64,000 nucleotides of DNA from Oligoflexia bacterium (GTDB taxonomy: Bacteria > Bdellovibrionota > Bacteriovoracia > Bacteriovoracales > Bacteriovoracaceae). Location: the NCBI GenBank assembly GCA_015232355.1, contig JADFZW010000003.1, forward strand, positions 186,001-250,000, given 5' to 3'. The position numbers and the translations under genes were made by a program. Positions 46,242 to 54,664 of this stretch are shown piece after piece (positions within the stretch are counted from its first letter, which is position 1; the number at the start of each line of letters is the position of its first letter). The notes below the pieces were generated by a model. It searched no databases. It was not told the origin of the DNA and saw only the letters and a program-made list of their open reading frames with translations.

Positions 46242-47285
46242 ATGCGAAATTTCATTTTTAATTTCATTTATAATTCAATTTTCAATTTAATTAGTGTTTT
46301 AATTTTTGCAACAATATTTGTTGTAACTTCGTTTTATCCTATCAAAGTTATTGCTAATCAAAATTATCATCTAACTGGATGGATAAATACAGTTATTCCA
46401 GGTGGAGGTCAGTTTCATCGTGGCAACTATGGAAGATCTGCGCTCGAATTTGCAGTGGAAGTAGGAACATTTTTGCCAGGATATTTAATTTCGAAGAGGC
46501 GTCCTATGACCATTGATGGTGTTCCATCAGGACATCCTCAACCATATGATCAACAATCTCGTGATCTCAGAAGGGGAAGATATGATAAATACACAGAGGA
46601 GAGCGATGATGAATTGAAAAAGGGGTTATTCGCGGCCACACTTCAAGAAATTGGTTTGAAGTTTCATATGATAAATGTCTTCAGATCTTATAGAGAATCA
46701 GCTGCAGATAATAATATTAATTCTCTTGATAATACAAGAACAATGGATCTCTTTAAAGCACCATTCAAGCTGTCGGTTATGTCTGATCCATGGGTTTATC
46801 TGCCAATAGGTCTAAGTACACTCTACTTACTTTATGATTATACTATAGAAAAAGATAATGTTGCTGCTACTCCGAAGAGTCGTACAGAGACTAATATCTT
46901 TTATGGATTCAACAATACAGTATTATATCCATTTGGTAGTGGCGCTCCTGAAGAGATGTTTTATAGAGGATTTATTCAAAACGAGGCATATTCACTTGTT
47001 CGTTCGCCATATTTCTCTATTCCAATATCAGCATTGGCATTTGCTTTTTCTCATGCACCAGAAGGGAGACCGACTGCTGCTGTAGTGGGACTCTACTTAG
47101 GTTATTTGGCCTATAGGCATAATGGAAAGTTGGATCACTCGATAGCGGCCCATTTTTGGGGAAATTTAGTTATGGGTGTTTTTGAGGTATTACTATATGA
47201 AAAAGCTCAATCAAAATCACCACCACAGATTAGAAGAAGACGAAATAGACAAGTTACCCCTGTGTCTCTTACATTCCAATTTTAA
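46242..47285 (+). CDS. CPBP-family intramembrane metalloprotease
   Basis: 347 residues. Catalytic motifs of CPBP (CAAX protease/bacteriocin-processing) proteins: EExxxR in APEEMFYRGF (Glu237, Glu238, Arg242), FxxxH in LAFAFSH (His271), and HxxxN in HFWGN (His304, Asn308). An N-terminal signal or anchor and an additional ~140-residue domain with GGGQFHRGNYGRSALEF precede the protease. It cleaves within the inner membrane; the substrate is unknown. The gene has no clear ribosome-binding site and its signal sequence is rich in Phe-Asn from short repeats. Followed by a lipoprotein gene at 40 bp. Confidence 0.87.
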   Translation: MRNFIFNFIYNSIFNLISVLIFATIFVVTSFYPIKVIANQNYHLTGWINTVIPGGGQFHRGNYGRSALEFAVEVGTFLPGYLISKRRPMTIDGVPSGHPQPYDQQSRDLRRGRYDKYTEESDDELKKGLFAATLQEIGLKFHMINVFRSYRESAADNNINSLDNTRTMDLFKAPFKLSVMSDPWVYLPIGLSTLYLLYDYTIEKDNVAATPKSRTETNIFYGFNNTVLYPFGSGAPEEMFYRGFIQNEAYSLVRSPYFSIPISALAFAFSHAPEGRPTAAVVGLYLGYLAYRHNGKLDHSIAAHFWGNLVMGVFEVLLYEKAQSKSPPQIRRRRNRQVTPVSLTFQF

Positions 47286-47324
47286 GTTTTAATTTTTTGT
47301 AATTTTATAAAGGAGTAATTATAT

Positions 47325-48620
47325 ATGAGAGTATGCTTATTAATTAGTATGTTTCTATTTGTTAGCTGTGCTTTAAATGAAAGCAGATCGATAAAAAAAG
47401 TTGCGGTTACAAACATAAACGTAGATTTAGATAAAGAAGTAGAGAGTAAATTATTAGCAGAGGTTGATAAATTTAGAAGAGAAAAAAAATTACCATCGAT
47501 TGCAATATCGATTGTTCAAAATGGAAAGATGGTATGGGCCCAAGGATTTGGAAAAAAGATTATTTCTAAAAATGTTGATAGTGATATTATGAAGTGTGAT
47601 CGTAATTACAAAGTAAATCCAAAGGACATTAAGAATATCAATGATAGCGATAGTGGAAGTGATAGTAGTAGTGGTAGTGATAAAGAAAATGATGTTGATG
47701 CCAATACTATTTATCGAATTGGCTCGGTATCCAAGCCCATTGCTGCTTTAGCAGTGATGAAATTAGTGGAAGAAAAAAAGATATTATTAGATAAACCAAT
47801 CTCATATTATATTGGAAAATATTTTAATAATGGTAAAGATATTCCAGAAAATTTAAAGAAGGTCACAGTTTTTCAAGTTTTAACTCACACTTCAGGAATT
47901 AGACATTACGATTATAAAAAAGGTGAAAAAGAAAATAACAAACCAATAATTAATCCTCAAGAGGCAATGAGTATGCATGGAGTGATTAGGGAAAAGTTAC
48001 TCTTTTCTCCAGGAACAAAATATCGTTACTCTACATATGCTTATAATCTACTTCAATATTTAGTGGAGAGTGTAAGTAATAAAAGTTATATGGATTTTTT
48101 AAAAGAGAATATTTTTAATCCCGCAGGTATAGAAAGAACGAATTTAGATCACCCTGAAACAGGAATTAAAATAGAAGCAAGACCATATCGAAGAAATAAA
48201 GATCTTAAAATCTATTGTGAAACGCCGATGGTGGATGTTCGTTGGAAATTATCAGCGGGAGGAATTGCATCTACGGTAGTTGATTTAGCAAAGTTAAGTA
48301 TGGCACTTGATAGTGGAAAAATTTTTTCAACTGATACATTAAAACTTATCTATACTAGTGCTCACCTTGCTGATGGTTCTCTCACCCAATATGGTATTGG
48401 ATGGCATATTTTCCCTATAGAAAATGGTGATTTCTGGGTTGGCCATGGTGGAGCTGCTACTGGTGGTACTGCTTATCTTTTAAGAAATCCTAACAAAAAA
48501 ATATCCTTTGCTATTCTAACAAATTTGCAAATAAAAGCTGCTGACCTTGGTAAGTTTGCTAATCGTTTGGCGCAAATTTTTGATCCGCAAATACCTTCCT
48601 TTAAAATTGGAAATCTTTAA
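47325..48620 (+). CDS. Beta-lactamase-fold serine hydrolase lipoprotein
   Basis: 431 residues. Lipoprotein signal with Cys15 (FVSC). Class C/PBP4* fold: SxxK as SVSK (Ser134-Lys137), VLTHTSGI, a YSTYAYN second motif, and HGGAATGGT as the third motif. Such proteins are carboxypeptidases, esterases or D-amino acid peptidases of the envelope; true beta-lactamase activity is not implied. A Ser-Asp-Gly repeat insertion at ~107-126 precedes the SVSK motif. GGAG 10 nt before the ATG. The stop lies in a 10-bp duplication. Confidence 0.88.
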   Translation: MRVCLLISMFLFVSCALNESRSIKKVAVTNINVDLDKEVESKLLAEVDKFRREKKLPSIAISIVQNGKMVWAQGFGKKIISKNVDSDIMKCDRNYKVNPKDIKNINDSDSGSDSSSGSDKENDVDANTIYRIGSVSKPIAALAVMKLVEEKKILLDKPISYYIGKYFNNGKDIPENLKKVTVFQVLTHTSGIRHYDYKKGEKENNKPIINPQEAMSMHGVIREKLLFSPGTKYRYSTYAYNLLQYLVESVSNKSYMDFLKENIFNPAGIERTNLDHPETGIKIEARPYRRNKDLKIYCETPMVDVRWKLSAGGIASTVVDLAKLSMALDSGKIFSTDTLKLIYTSAHLADGSLTQYGIGWHIFPIENGDFWVGHGGAATGGTAYLLRNPNKKISFAILTNLQIKAADLGKFANRLAQIFDPQIPSFKIGNL

Positions 48621-48630
48621 AAATCTTTAG
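48611..48630 (+). repeat. 10-bp tandem duplication across a stop codon
   Basis: AAATCTTTAA and AAATCTTTAG; the TAA stop of the beta-lactamase-fold gene is in the first copy. Confidence 0.85.
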
Positions 48631-48636
48631 TAATTT

Positions 48637-50304
48637 CTATGGAAGATTTTTGAATGCTTCCATGAGCTCTTGGCACAGTTTAATTTGACTCTTGGCCTGT
48701 TTTTCTTTTTCTTTATTATAGAGAAGATTTTTTTTACCACCTTTTTTAGGTCCATATTGATCTCGAAGAGTTTTAAATGATTTTTCTAATTTCTTTATTT
48801 GTTCAATAATTTCCATGCGTAATTTTTCTAGATTAGCAACATCTGTATTAGTGTGAACTTTTTGTAATACTTTTTGCTTGTTTGCTTTATAACGTATAAT
48901 TGATTGCTGTATTTTTTCACGAAGCGCAGTTGTGGCCTTGTTCATACCAATTGTTGTTAGTTTTTTTTCCAAATCCTGGAGGGTTATGATTTTTTTTAGA
49001 GGAACCACTGTTGTGCTGCTTGTTTCAGGGGGACACTCTTCAAGATCACTTGGTAAAAGTTTTCCAAAAATATTATCCTTAGCAAGATTTGCTTCCCTGT
49101 TTTTGTAGTGTTCAATCATCTCTTTTGCCAGTGCCTTTTTCATCTCAGGATTATCCAATTTTTCTTTCAAATCTGATAAAGAACAAGAGAACTCACCATA
49201 TTCTGTCGGATCTAAGTTTTCAAATCCTGTTGTACGGCCATATTTTTGAGCAATAATTCCCAATGATTGAATAATCATGTTTTCTCTACTTCCATTAATG
49301 TATGTGAATAATTCTAGTAAATTTACAGCTTTTACAATATCAGGTGATGCTTTCTTGTTTACTATCTCGTCTGCATGCTTCTTCATGAATTCATTTATCA
49401 AATCTTGTTTATCTAGAAAAGGAGCTTCAACACTTTGCTTTTGTATTTTATCGATAAAAGATTCATCATGGCCAAGCATAGTTAATGTTATTTTCGATGA
49501 TTCTTTTAGTAAGGAATTAATACTAAATTCAGTTAAAGGAATACTTTTTTTTACTACATCTTGTGAACAAAGAGACATGTTCTCACCACCTAAAGCATTG
49601 TCAATCTCTTTGGCCATGCCAGGATTTTCTAATAAATAGTTCTTTAAACTTTTACAGCGATAAAATGTTTTCTTGAAATTTTTTGTATCTTTATAATTTT
49701 CTAACCATTCACTGCCTCGAAATTCATATGTGGTATCTAAACTTGAATCTGTTTTTTGAAAAATAAGTTTATCCGAGATATGTACATAAGCATGAGTATA
49801 TGTTCCATTACCAGATAAATCTTTTATGTATCCAATATCTCCCGGTTGAAGAGATCCTTCTATTTTTGTACATAGACCAGAATTTTTTAGAGCGTATTTA
49901 ATACCGGCCTCTGATAGGAAGTCTATAAATGGTAGTGATTCATTAAAGTATAAAGCGGCATTAAAACAGTTTGGTCCATCGATAACTGCCCTTTTTCCAA
50001 GTATGTTTAGAACATGAGGTGAAGTAACACTGCTGATTTCAGCAAAACAGCTTTTGTCTTTGAGTGTATCCTTACAACAAATGTTTGGTGTATTTGATGA
50101 GGTAAGTGTTTTTCTACTTGCTGTGGCCAAAGCAGTTATTTGTTTTAAAACCTCTTCTTTACTGCTAGAAATTATACTCCAATGTCCAACTTTATTTTTC
50201 ATAATCCGGACATCATTTTTATTTGCATATGAGATATTCATATGAGTAATTGCTAAAAAAATTGTGATTATGCCGATTAGTGTATAAAGTTTTGTTTTAT
50301 TCAT
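48637..50304 (-). CDS. Exported NlpC/P60-like cysteine hydrolase candidate
   Basis: 555 residues. Signal peptide to about residue 27. A domain at ~100-195 has the order expected for NlpC/P60-CHAP enzymes: GPNCFNAALYF (Cys113), LQPGDIGYI, and HAYVHISDKLIFQK (His171/175). The long C-terminal part is helical, Lys-rich and coiled-coil-like with no recognised domain. ATG 50304 is preferred over TTG 50319. If active it would hydrolyse peptidoglycan or amide bonds outside the cytoplasm. The family assignment rests on motif order only. A BamE-like lipoprotein gene lies 20 bp upstream. Confidence 0.72.
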   Translation of the reverse strand: MNKTKLYTLIGIITIFLAITHMNISYANKNDVRIMKNKVGHWSIISSSKEEVLKQITALATASRKTLTSSNTPNICCKDTLKDKSCFAEISSVTSPHVLNILGKRAVIDGPNCFNAALYFNESLPFIDFLSEAGIKYALKNSGLCTKIEGSLQPGDIGYIKDLSGNGTYTHAYVHISDKLIFQKTDSSLDTTYEFRGSEWLENYKDTKNFKKTFYRCKSLKNYLLENPGMAKEIDNALGGENMSLCSQDVVKKSIPLTEFSINSLLKESSKITLTMLGHDESFIDKIQKQSVEAPFLDKQDLINEFMKKHADEIVNKKASPDIVKAVNLLELFTYINGSRENMIIQSLGIIAQKYGRTTGFENLDPTEYGEFSCSLSDLKEKLDNPEMKKALAKEMIEHYKNREANLAKDNIFGKLLPSDLEECPPETSSTTVVPLKKIITLQDLEKKLTTIGMNKATTALREKIQQSIIRYKANKQKVLQKVHTNTDVANLEKLRMEIIEQIKKLEKSFKTLRDQYGPKKGGKKNLLYNKEKEKQAKSQIKLCQELMEAFKNLP

Positions 50305-50324
50305 AATTAAATAACCCAACTATT

Positions 50325-50693
50325 TTATTTAGATGAATTTGCCAGTATCTTAACTTTATCGTCTTCAAAGGATGAATTATATTCATAGTGATCAACAATT
50401 CCATCCTTATTGAAGCTGACGATTAGATCCTTAGTATTCGTATCGGCAAATGCGCTATATTGGTAATAGCTGTAAGTCCACTGTATATCACCATTGTTAT
50501 ATCCAACACGAAAAGGACTTCCAAATTTGTTTAGTATTTCATTTTTTGTTGTCTTTTTCAATTCAATATCGGTTGGACCATTATAGGTAAAGTTTTTTCC
50601 AACGTTAGCGCAACCAGATAGTGTGATGACTAAGGTGACTAATAGAAGAGAAAATAAAAAAAATAAATTTTTTAAAGCAAAGTTTTTTTTCAT
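50325..50693 (-). CDS. SmpA/BamE-like lipoprotein
   Basis: 122 residues. ATG 50693 is chosen because AGGAG lies 6-7 nt upstream and the lipoprotein signal begins there (LSGCANVG, lipidated Cys near 28); the longer frame upstream is hydrophobic and lacks a ribosome-binding site. The mature part has the BamE pattern: KTTKNEILNKFGSPF, GDIQWTYSYY, DLIVSFNKDGIVDHYEY. BamE helps the BAM complex assemble outer-membrane proteins; many paralogues exist, so exact role is open. It precedes the exported cysteine hydrolase candidate. Confidence 0.85.
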   Translation of the reverse strand: MKKNFALKNLFFLFSLLLVTLVITLSGCANVGKNFTYNGPTDIELKKTTKNEILNKFGSPFRVGYNNGDIQWTYSYYQYSAFADTNTKDLIVSFNKDGIVDHYEYNSSFEDDKVKILANSSK

Positions 50694-50826
50694 AGAATCT
50701 CCTTTTAAAAATAGATATAAGTAATAAAGTAAAGTAATAAAGAAAATAATAAAGTAATAGAGTAATAATAAAAATGTTATCATACAATTTTTAAAGTGCC
50801 ACTCTACTTTTTTAAGGAGAAAAAAA

Positions 50827-51585
50827 ATGGACTGGGTTAAAGAGTTTTATCGCAAGCAAAATCAACTTTCAAAAGAGTGTTATTCTAGTGAAGTTGAAGA
50901 TTATCATAAGGATAAAGTTTCAATTATTAGCAAATATCATGATTCAAATAAGCGAATAAGAATTTTAGATCTTGGTAGTGGAGGCGGACAGCATGCTGCT
51001 GCTATGGCCATGTTGGATAATACTGAAGTGGTGGCCGTTGAATTATTAGAGGAGTTGTGTTCACATACGAAAGATCTAAAACAAAAACATCATTTAAATA
51101 ATCTTACCATCATCTGTGAAGATTTTTATCGCTTACAGTTTAAACAAGAATTTGATATAGTAACTTATTATGATGGTTTTGGAATAGGAGATGATGAAGA
51201 TCAAAGGAAGTTGTTAAAGCTAATTTCTAGTTGGTTAAAACCAGAGAGTGGTCGAGCATTTATTGAAGTTTATACTTCTTGGTTTGCTTTAAGTAGTTCG
51301 TTACGACCAGTGGATATTTTTAGAGATGTTCGTCGCCAATACTCATATGATTTTGCCAACAATCGCTTAGAGGATAGTTGGTGGAGCGAGACAAAGGATA
51401 ATAAAAGAGTTACTCAAACGCTACGCTCTTATACTCCTCCAGATTTTAGATTACTATTAGAGGGCACGGGATTAAAAGAGGAGTTTTCAATACCCTGTAT
51501 GGCCCAGGCGGATGAGTGGTGTTATCCCAAGGGTGATTGTTGGTGTAAAGCAATTACATTTATGTCCTCTTTGAGTCATCTCTAA
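50827..51585 (+). CDS. Class I SAM-dependent methyltransferase
   Basis: 252 residues. Motif I ILDLGSGGGQHAAAMAML, VVAVELLEELC, DIVTYYDGFGIGDDEDQRKLL, then a C-terminal part with Trp- and Cys-rich DEWCYPKGDCWCKAI. AAGGAG 6-8 nt before the ATG. Substrate unknown; it stands alone between divergent and convergent envelope genes. Confidence 0.88.
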   Translation: MDWVKEFYRKQNQLSKECYSSEVEDYHKDKVSIISKYHDSNKRIRILDLGSGGGQHAAAMAMLDNTEVVAVELLEELCSHTKDLKQKHHLNNLTIICEDFYRLQFKQEFDIVTYYDGFGIGDDEDQRKLLKLISSWLKPESGRAFIEVYTSWFALSSSLRPVDIFRDVRRQYSYDFANNRLEDSWWSETKDNKRVTQTLRSYTPPDFRLLLEGTGLKEEFSIPCMAQADEWCYPKGDCWCKAITFMSSLSHL

Positions 51586-51778
51586 ATACTCTCTAACTAG
51601 CAATATTTTGTTCCAATTAAATTCTAAAATAAAATCAATTGAGTTAATGATAGTTTACTGAAAAGACATAAGATAGCTTTCTTTTTTTTTTAAATAATTT
51701 GTAGATATTCTTCATCATTTTAAAATAGAAAATAGATGAAGATAGAAAGGTAGATTAAAAAAAAGGAGTTAGCTGAAA

Positions 51779-52816
51779 ATGAAAAGAAAATTTATTGTTA
51801 AAATTGTTTTATCTATTATTTTTAGTTTAATAGCTGTAAGTTGCTTGTTTGCAAGCTGCTTGTTTGCAAGTGATAATGAGAATTTCAAGGCATCTTGTAA
51901 GAATAAAAAATCAAAGTGGTGTATTGATCCTGTTCCTGATCATGTTGTTACTGAACATGTGATTAAATATTTAGATAATTCTTTAGATACAAAAAAAAGA
52001 TTAAACGCAAAAGAGTCTTTAGAAAATACTAAAACATTATCTTCTATATTCAAGACTTCGTTTGAAATGGCATCAATTGTATTACGTTACATGGATATTA
52101 ATAATAAACCCATTGTAAAAAATAAATCACAAAGTCTTCCTTTTTTGGCCAATAATTATTACTACCATTATCTGAGCAAGATACCTGAAGTGAAAAAAAA
52201 TGGATTTCGAACTAAAAATGGAAAATTCAAATACACTCCAATAATAATTGGAAATGAAGATAAAAATGAAGATAGTCTAAAAATCCCAAAGATATATCAA
52301 GAAGTCTTAGGCAAATACGCTTGGAGAATAGATGGATTATATATAGATTTAAATTTAATAAACAAAATATTTGGAAAAAACACAGCTTTTATTTTAGGAG
52401 ATCGTATTCAAGATAAGCAGGGTGTGGATTTGCAATTAAGCAGACAAGATGCTAGCAAGTATTGTGAGAAATTAAATAATGTGGATTCTTCAATTAGTTG
52501 TGAGCTATTAGATTTAAAAAAATATACAAATTTAACATCTGATATGACATACGAAAAGGATAAAAAAGTTTTTATTGAAACATTTATTCCTAATTTATCA
52601 GACGATGATAATAGTAATAGATGCGATTATGAATGGACATCAACCAGACGTCTATGTCCTATTTCTGCTCATGCATGTATTCCAATTCCTTATTGGTCAG
52701 GATTCAATGATTTTTTTCTATTAAGGATTTACAAAGGATCAATTAATTCAACATTTACTTATCAAGAATATAAAACTGCTTTTCGTTGTGCTTGTAAAGT
52801 ATTAACAAAGTTTTAA
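51779..52816 (+). CDS. Exported Cys-rich protein, possible SUMF/FGE-like fold
   Basis: 345 residues with a signal peptide containing the duplicated block SCLFASCLFAS (15-bp repeat at 51842-51871). The C-terminal half has LSRQDASKYCEKLN, then YEWTSTRR and finally AFRCACK, the order (AxxYCxxL ... EWT ... FRC) seen in formylglycine-generating-enzyme-like domains. The active-site cysteines of true FGE are not recognised. Nine or more cysteines in the mature part suggest disulfides. GGAG 11 nt before the ATG. The fold call is tentative. Confidence 0.65.
   Translation: MKRKFIVKIVLSIIFSLIAVSCLFASCLFASDNENFKASCKNKKSKWCIDPVPDHVVTEHVIKYLDNSLDTKKRLNAKESLENTKTLSSIFKTSFEMASIVLRYMDINNKPIVKNKSQSLPFLANNYYYHYLSKIPEVKKNGFRTKNGKFKYTPIIIGNEDKNEDSLKIPKIYQEVLGKYAWRIDGLYIDLNLINKIFGKNTAFILGDRIQDKQGVDLQLSRQDASKYCEKLNNVDSSISCELLDLKKYTNLTSDMTYEKDKKVFIETFIPNLSDDDNSNRCDYEWTSTRRLCPISAHACIPIPYWSGFNDFFLLRIYKGSINSTFTYQEYKTAFRCACKVLTKF
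51842..51871 (+). repeat. 2 x 15-bp duplication inside a signal peptide
   Basis: TGCTTGTTTGCAAGC then the same with a final T. It duplicates five residues across the signal-peptidase region of the exported Cys-rich protein. Confidence 0.92.
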
Positions 52817-52835
52817 GATACTTGTATGGAATTTA

Positions 52836-53522
52836 TTAGAAATCAATATTTAGTGTAATTCCAGAGCTGACAAAAGTAATGAAGGGTTTTATTTCAATGG
52901 AAGGGCCATAGTAATATTTTTCATATTCGCCTTTATAGAGGGCAGAATAGAGGGCCACAATAGCATTCACACTTCCTAGAAAGATATAAATGTTTTTTAA
53001 ATTTCCAGGAGACTTATAAACAAAAGCATTGATTGCATATTGAGCAGTAATAAAAGATGAACCATAAAATAAAGCAATTCGTTTCGCCCGCTCCTCTTGA
53101 GCAAAGATGTGTAAAAGATTAAGAGACAAATCTTTTTTTGAATAACTGTCAACGGATGAATCTGTCATTAAGTGATAAAAACTTTTTTCAAGTGAAGGTG
53201 AGTTGGAAGCGTAGATACTTCTACCGATGTTGATAATACCCACTGTTTGAATTCCAGTGTAGGTTACTTTTAAAACAGAACTTGTGGAGGTGTAGTACCC
53301 AACATTTCCAATCAAAAAAGCGGCCACCCCAGAAATAATTTTTTCATAGGGATTGAAGAGATATTTTTCTTCAGCTTTAGCATTTTGTTGTACAAAAAAA
53401 TTGATGGAGTCTATTTTTTGATCAGCACTAACAACAGTAGTGATGATAGATAGATTTAATGTTAAAAATGTTAATATGAATAGCAAAATATTTATCATAG
53501 TATTTATCATAGCATTTATCAT
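52836..53522 (-). CDS. Envelope protein of unknown function
   Basis: Not recognised. 228 residues: start of Met-Ile-Asn repeats, hydrophobic signal/anchor, then two to four further hydrophobic segments (~70-105 and ~165-195). The ending is beta-like (SIEIKPFITFVSSGITLNIDF), with a terminal Phe as in barrel proteins. Start codon and first 11 residues come from a 12-bp tandem repeat. It lies 8 bp after the barrel-like gene and is the last of a three-gene minus-strand operon. Confidence 0.72.
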   Translation of the reverse strand: MINAMINTMINILLFILTFLTLNLSIITTVVSADQKIDSINFFVQQNAKAEEKYLFNPYEKIISGVAAFLIGNVGYYTSTSSVLKVTYTGIQTVGIINIGRSIYASNSPSLEKSFYHLMTDSSVDSYSKKDLSLNLLHIFAQEERAKRIALFYGSSFITAQYAINAFVYKSPGNLKNIYIFLGSVNAIVALYSALYKGEYEKYYYGPSIEIKPFITFVSSGITLNIDF

Positions 53523-53525
53523 AAT
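53490..53525. repeat. 3 x 12-bp repeat containing the start codon
   Basis: Plus-strand ATTTATCATAGT, ATTTATCATAGC, ATTTATCATAAT, with a degenerate fourth copy to 53534. On the minus strand each holds an in-frame ATG; the first is the start of the envelope gene. Confidence 0.92.
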
Positions 53526-53530
53526 ATTTA

Positions 53531-54664
53531 TTAGAGGATTATATCTATTCCTAGATAGATGGATTGTTCTGGTTTTGGTTGCAAATCACCCATGTCTTTT
53601 TCTCGTGCATATAAAACTCCGATGTTAAAATTGGAGGAATCAAAGCGCAGACCAATGCTTTTATAATATTTTGATATACTAAAAAAAAGTGAAAAGAGAG
53701 TTAGAGAATACTTACTGCCAAAGGTGATATATTTTTTTCTTAGCTCTCGATAAAATTCGTCGAAGGGAAATTCCAGATCAACATTGAATCCACCAATAAT
53801 AGTATTTACGCCTTTACCGATAGCAATTGTTGAATAGGTATCAAAGAGAAAAAGTGTTGATTGATAGAGAGAGGATTTGCTGTTAGCATTTTCTTTTCCT
53901 TCTTTCACTTTGTTATTTAAATTTTTTACTTGAGCAGAGAGGGATGGAATATATTTATTATCGTTATCTAAAAATAATCCAATATCTGCAGAGGTACCAT
54001 AGAGAGTTTTAAATGTTATCAGATCGACAGCTTTTTTATAGGATAAATCATAGAGAGAGATGATGGTATTTTCATAACTGTGTTTATAATAATATAAGCT
54101 GACTCCGCTAGAGAGATTAAAGGTATTAGAGGGAGAAAAAGTTAGGATTTTTCTTCCATGAGTTACTCTGAGAATTTCTAAACTCACCAGGTGTATGGAG
54201 ACCTCTAAGAATGCGGGATTGAAGATGTAAAGATCTGCTAGAAGATAATATGGCGAATAGGATAATTCAAAAAATTTATTTCTAAATAGAATTTCACCAT
54301 TAAAACTAAAGGTGTTGAAATTTCTTTCTTGCAGTAGGCGCCTAATAGTATCCTCGGTAATGGGTTTAAAGATAAGATCACGGCCATTATCAATAGAATC
54401 TCCTTCAGCCTTTCCTACCATAGAAATGGTGATCTTTTGTTCACTATCTTTGGAATAAGCAAAGAGTGCTGGATTACATCTACTGGCAAATATAGTTCCA
54501 GTGATAGTCGAGCAAGCACTATTTAAAGCAGTAGTTTCAAAGACGCTACCTGGGCGTATCTGATGAGTTACTTCAAATGCAAGTAGTAATGATGATGGTA
54601 ATAAGCTGCTAAATAGGAGGATGAGTGGTGCAATCACAATCACAATCACAATCACAATCAACAT
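53531..54664 (-). CDS. Outer-membrane barrel-like protein
   Basis: 377 residues. Signal peptide whose core is an Ile-Val repeat coded by five TGATTG hexamers. The mature part has alternating strand patterns (SFNGEILFRNKFFELSYSPYYLL), CNPALFAYSK near its start, and the end SIYLGIDIIL. It resembles TraF/OMPP1-type barrels in layout but no family motif is certain. It overlaps the TPR-like lipoprotein gene by 7 bp, so the two are translationally coupled. Confidence 0.72.
   Translation of the reverse strand: MLIVIVIVIVIAPLILLFSSLLPSSLLLAFEVTHQIRPGSVFETTALNSACSTITGTIFASRCNPALFAYSKDSEQKITISMVGKAEGDSIDNGRDLIFKPITEDTIRRLLQERNFNTFSFNGEILFRNKFFELSYSPYYLLADLYIFNPAFLEVSIHLVSLEILRVTHGRKILTFSPSNTFNLSSGVSLYYYKHSYENTIISLYDLSYKKAVDLITFKTLYGTSADIGLFLDNDNKYIPSLSAQVKNLNNKVKEGKENANSKSSLYQSTLFLFDTYSTIAIGKGVNTIIGGFNVDLEFPFDEFYRELRKKYITFGSKYSLTLFSLFFSISKYYKSIGLRFDSSNFNIGVLYAREKDMGDLQPKPEQSIYLGIDIIL
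54631..54660. repeat. 5 x CAATCA hexamer inside a signal peptide
   Basis: Five perfect hexamers. On the minus strand they encode Ile-Val repeats immediately after the start codon, forming the hydrophobic core of the barrel-like protein's signal peptide. The stop codon of the preceding gene (54658-54660) lies in the outermost copy. Confidence 0.95.
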
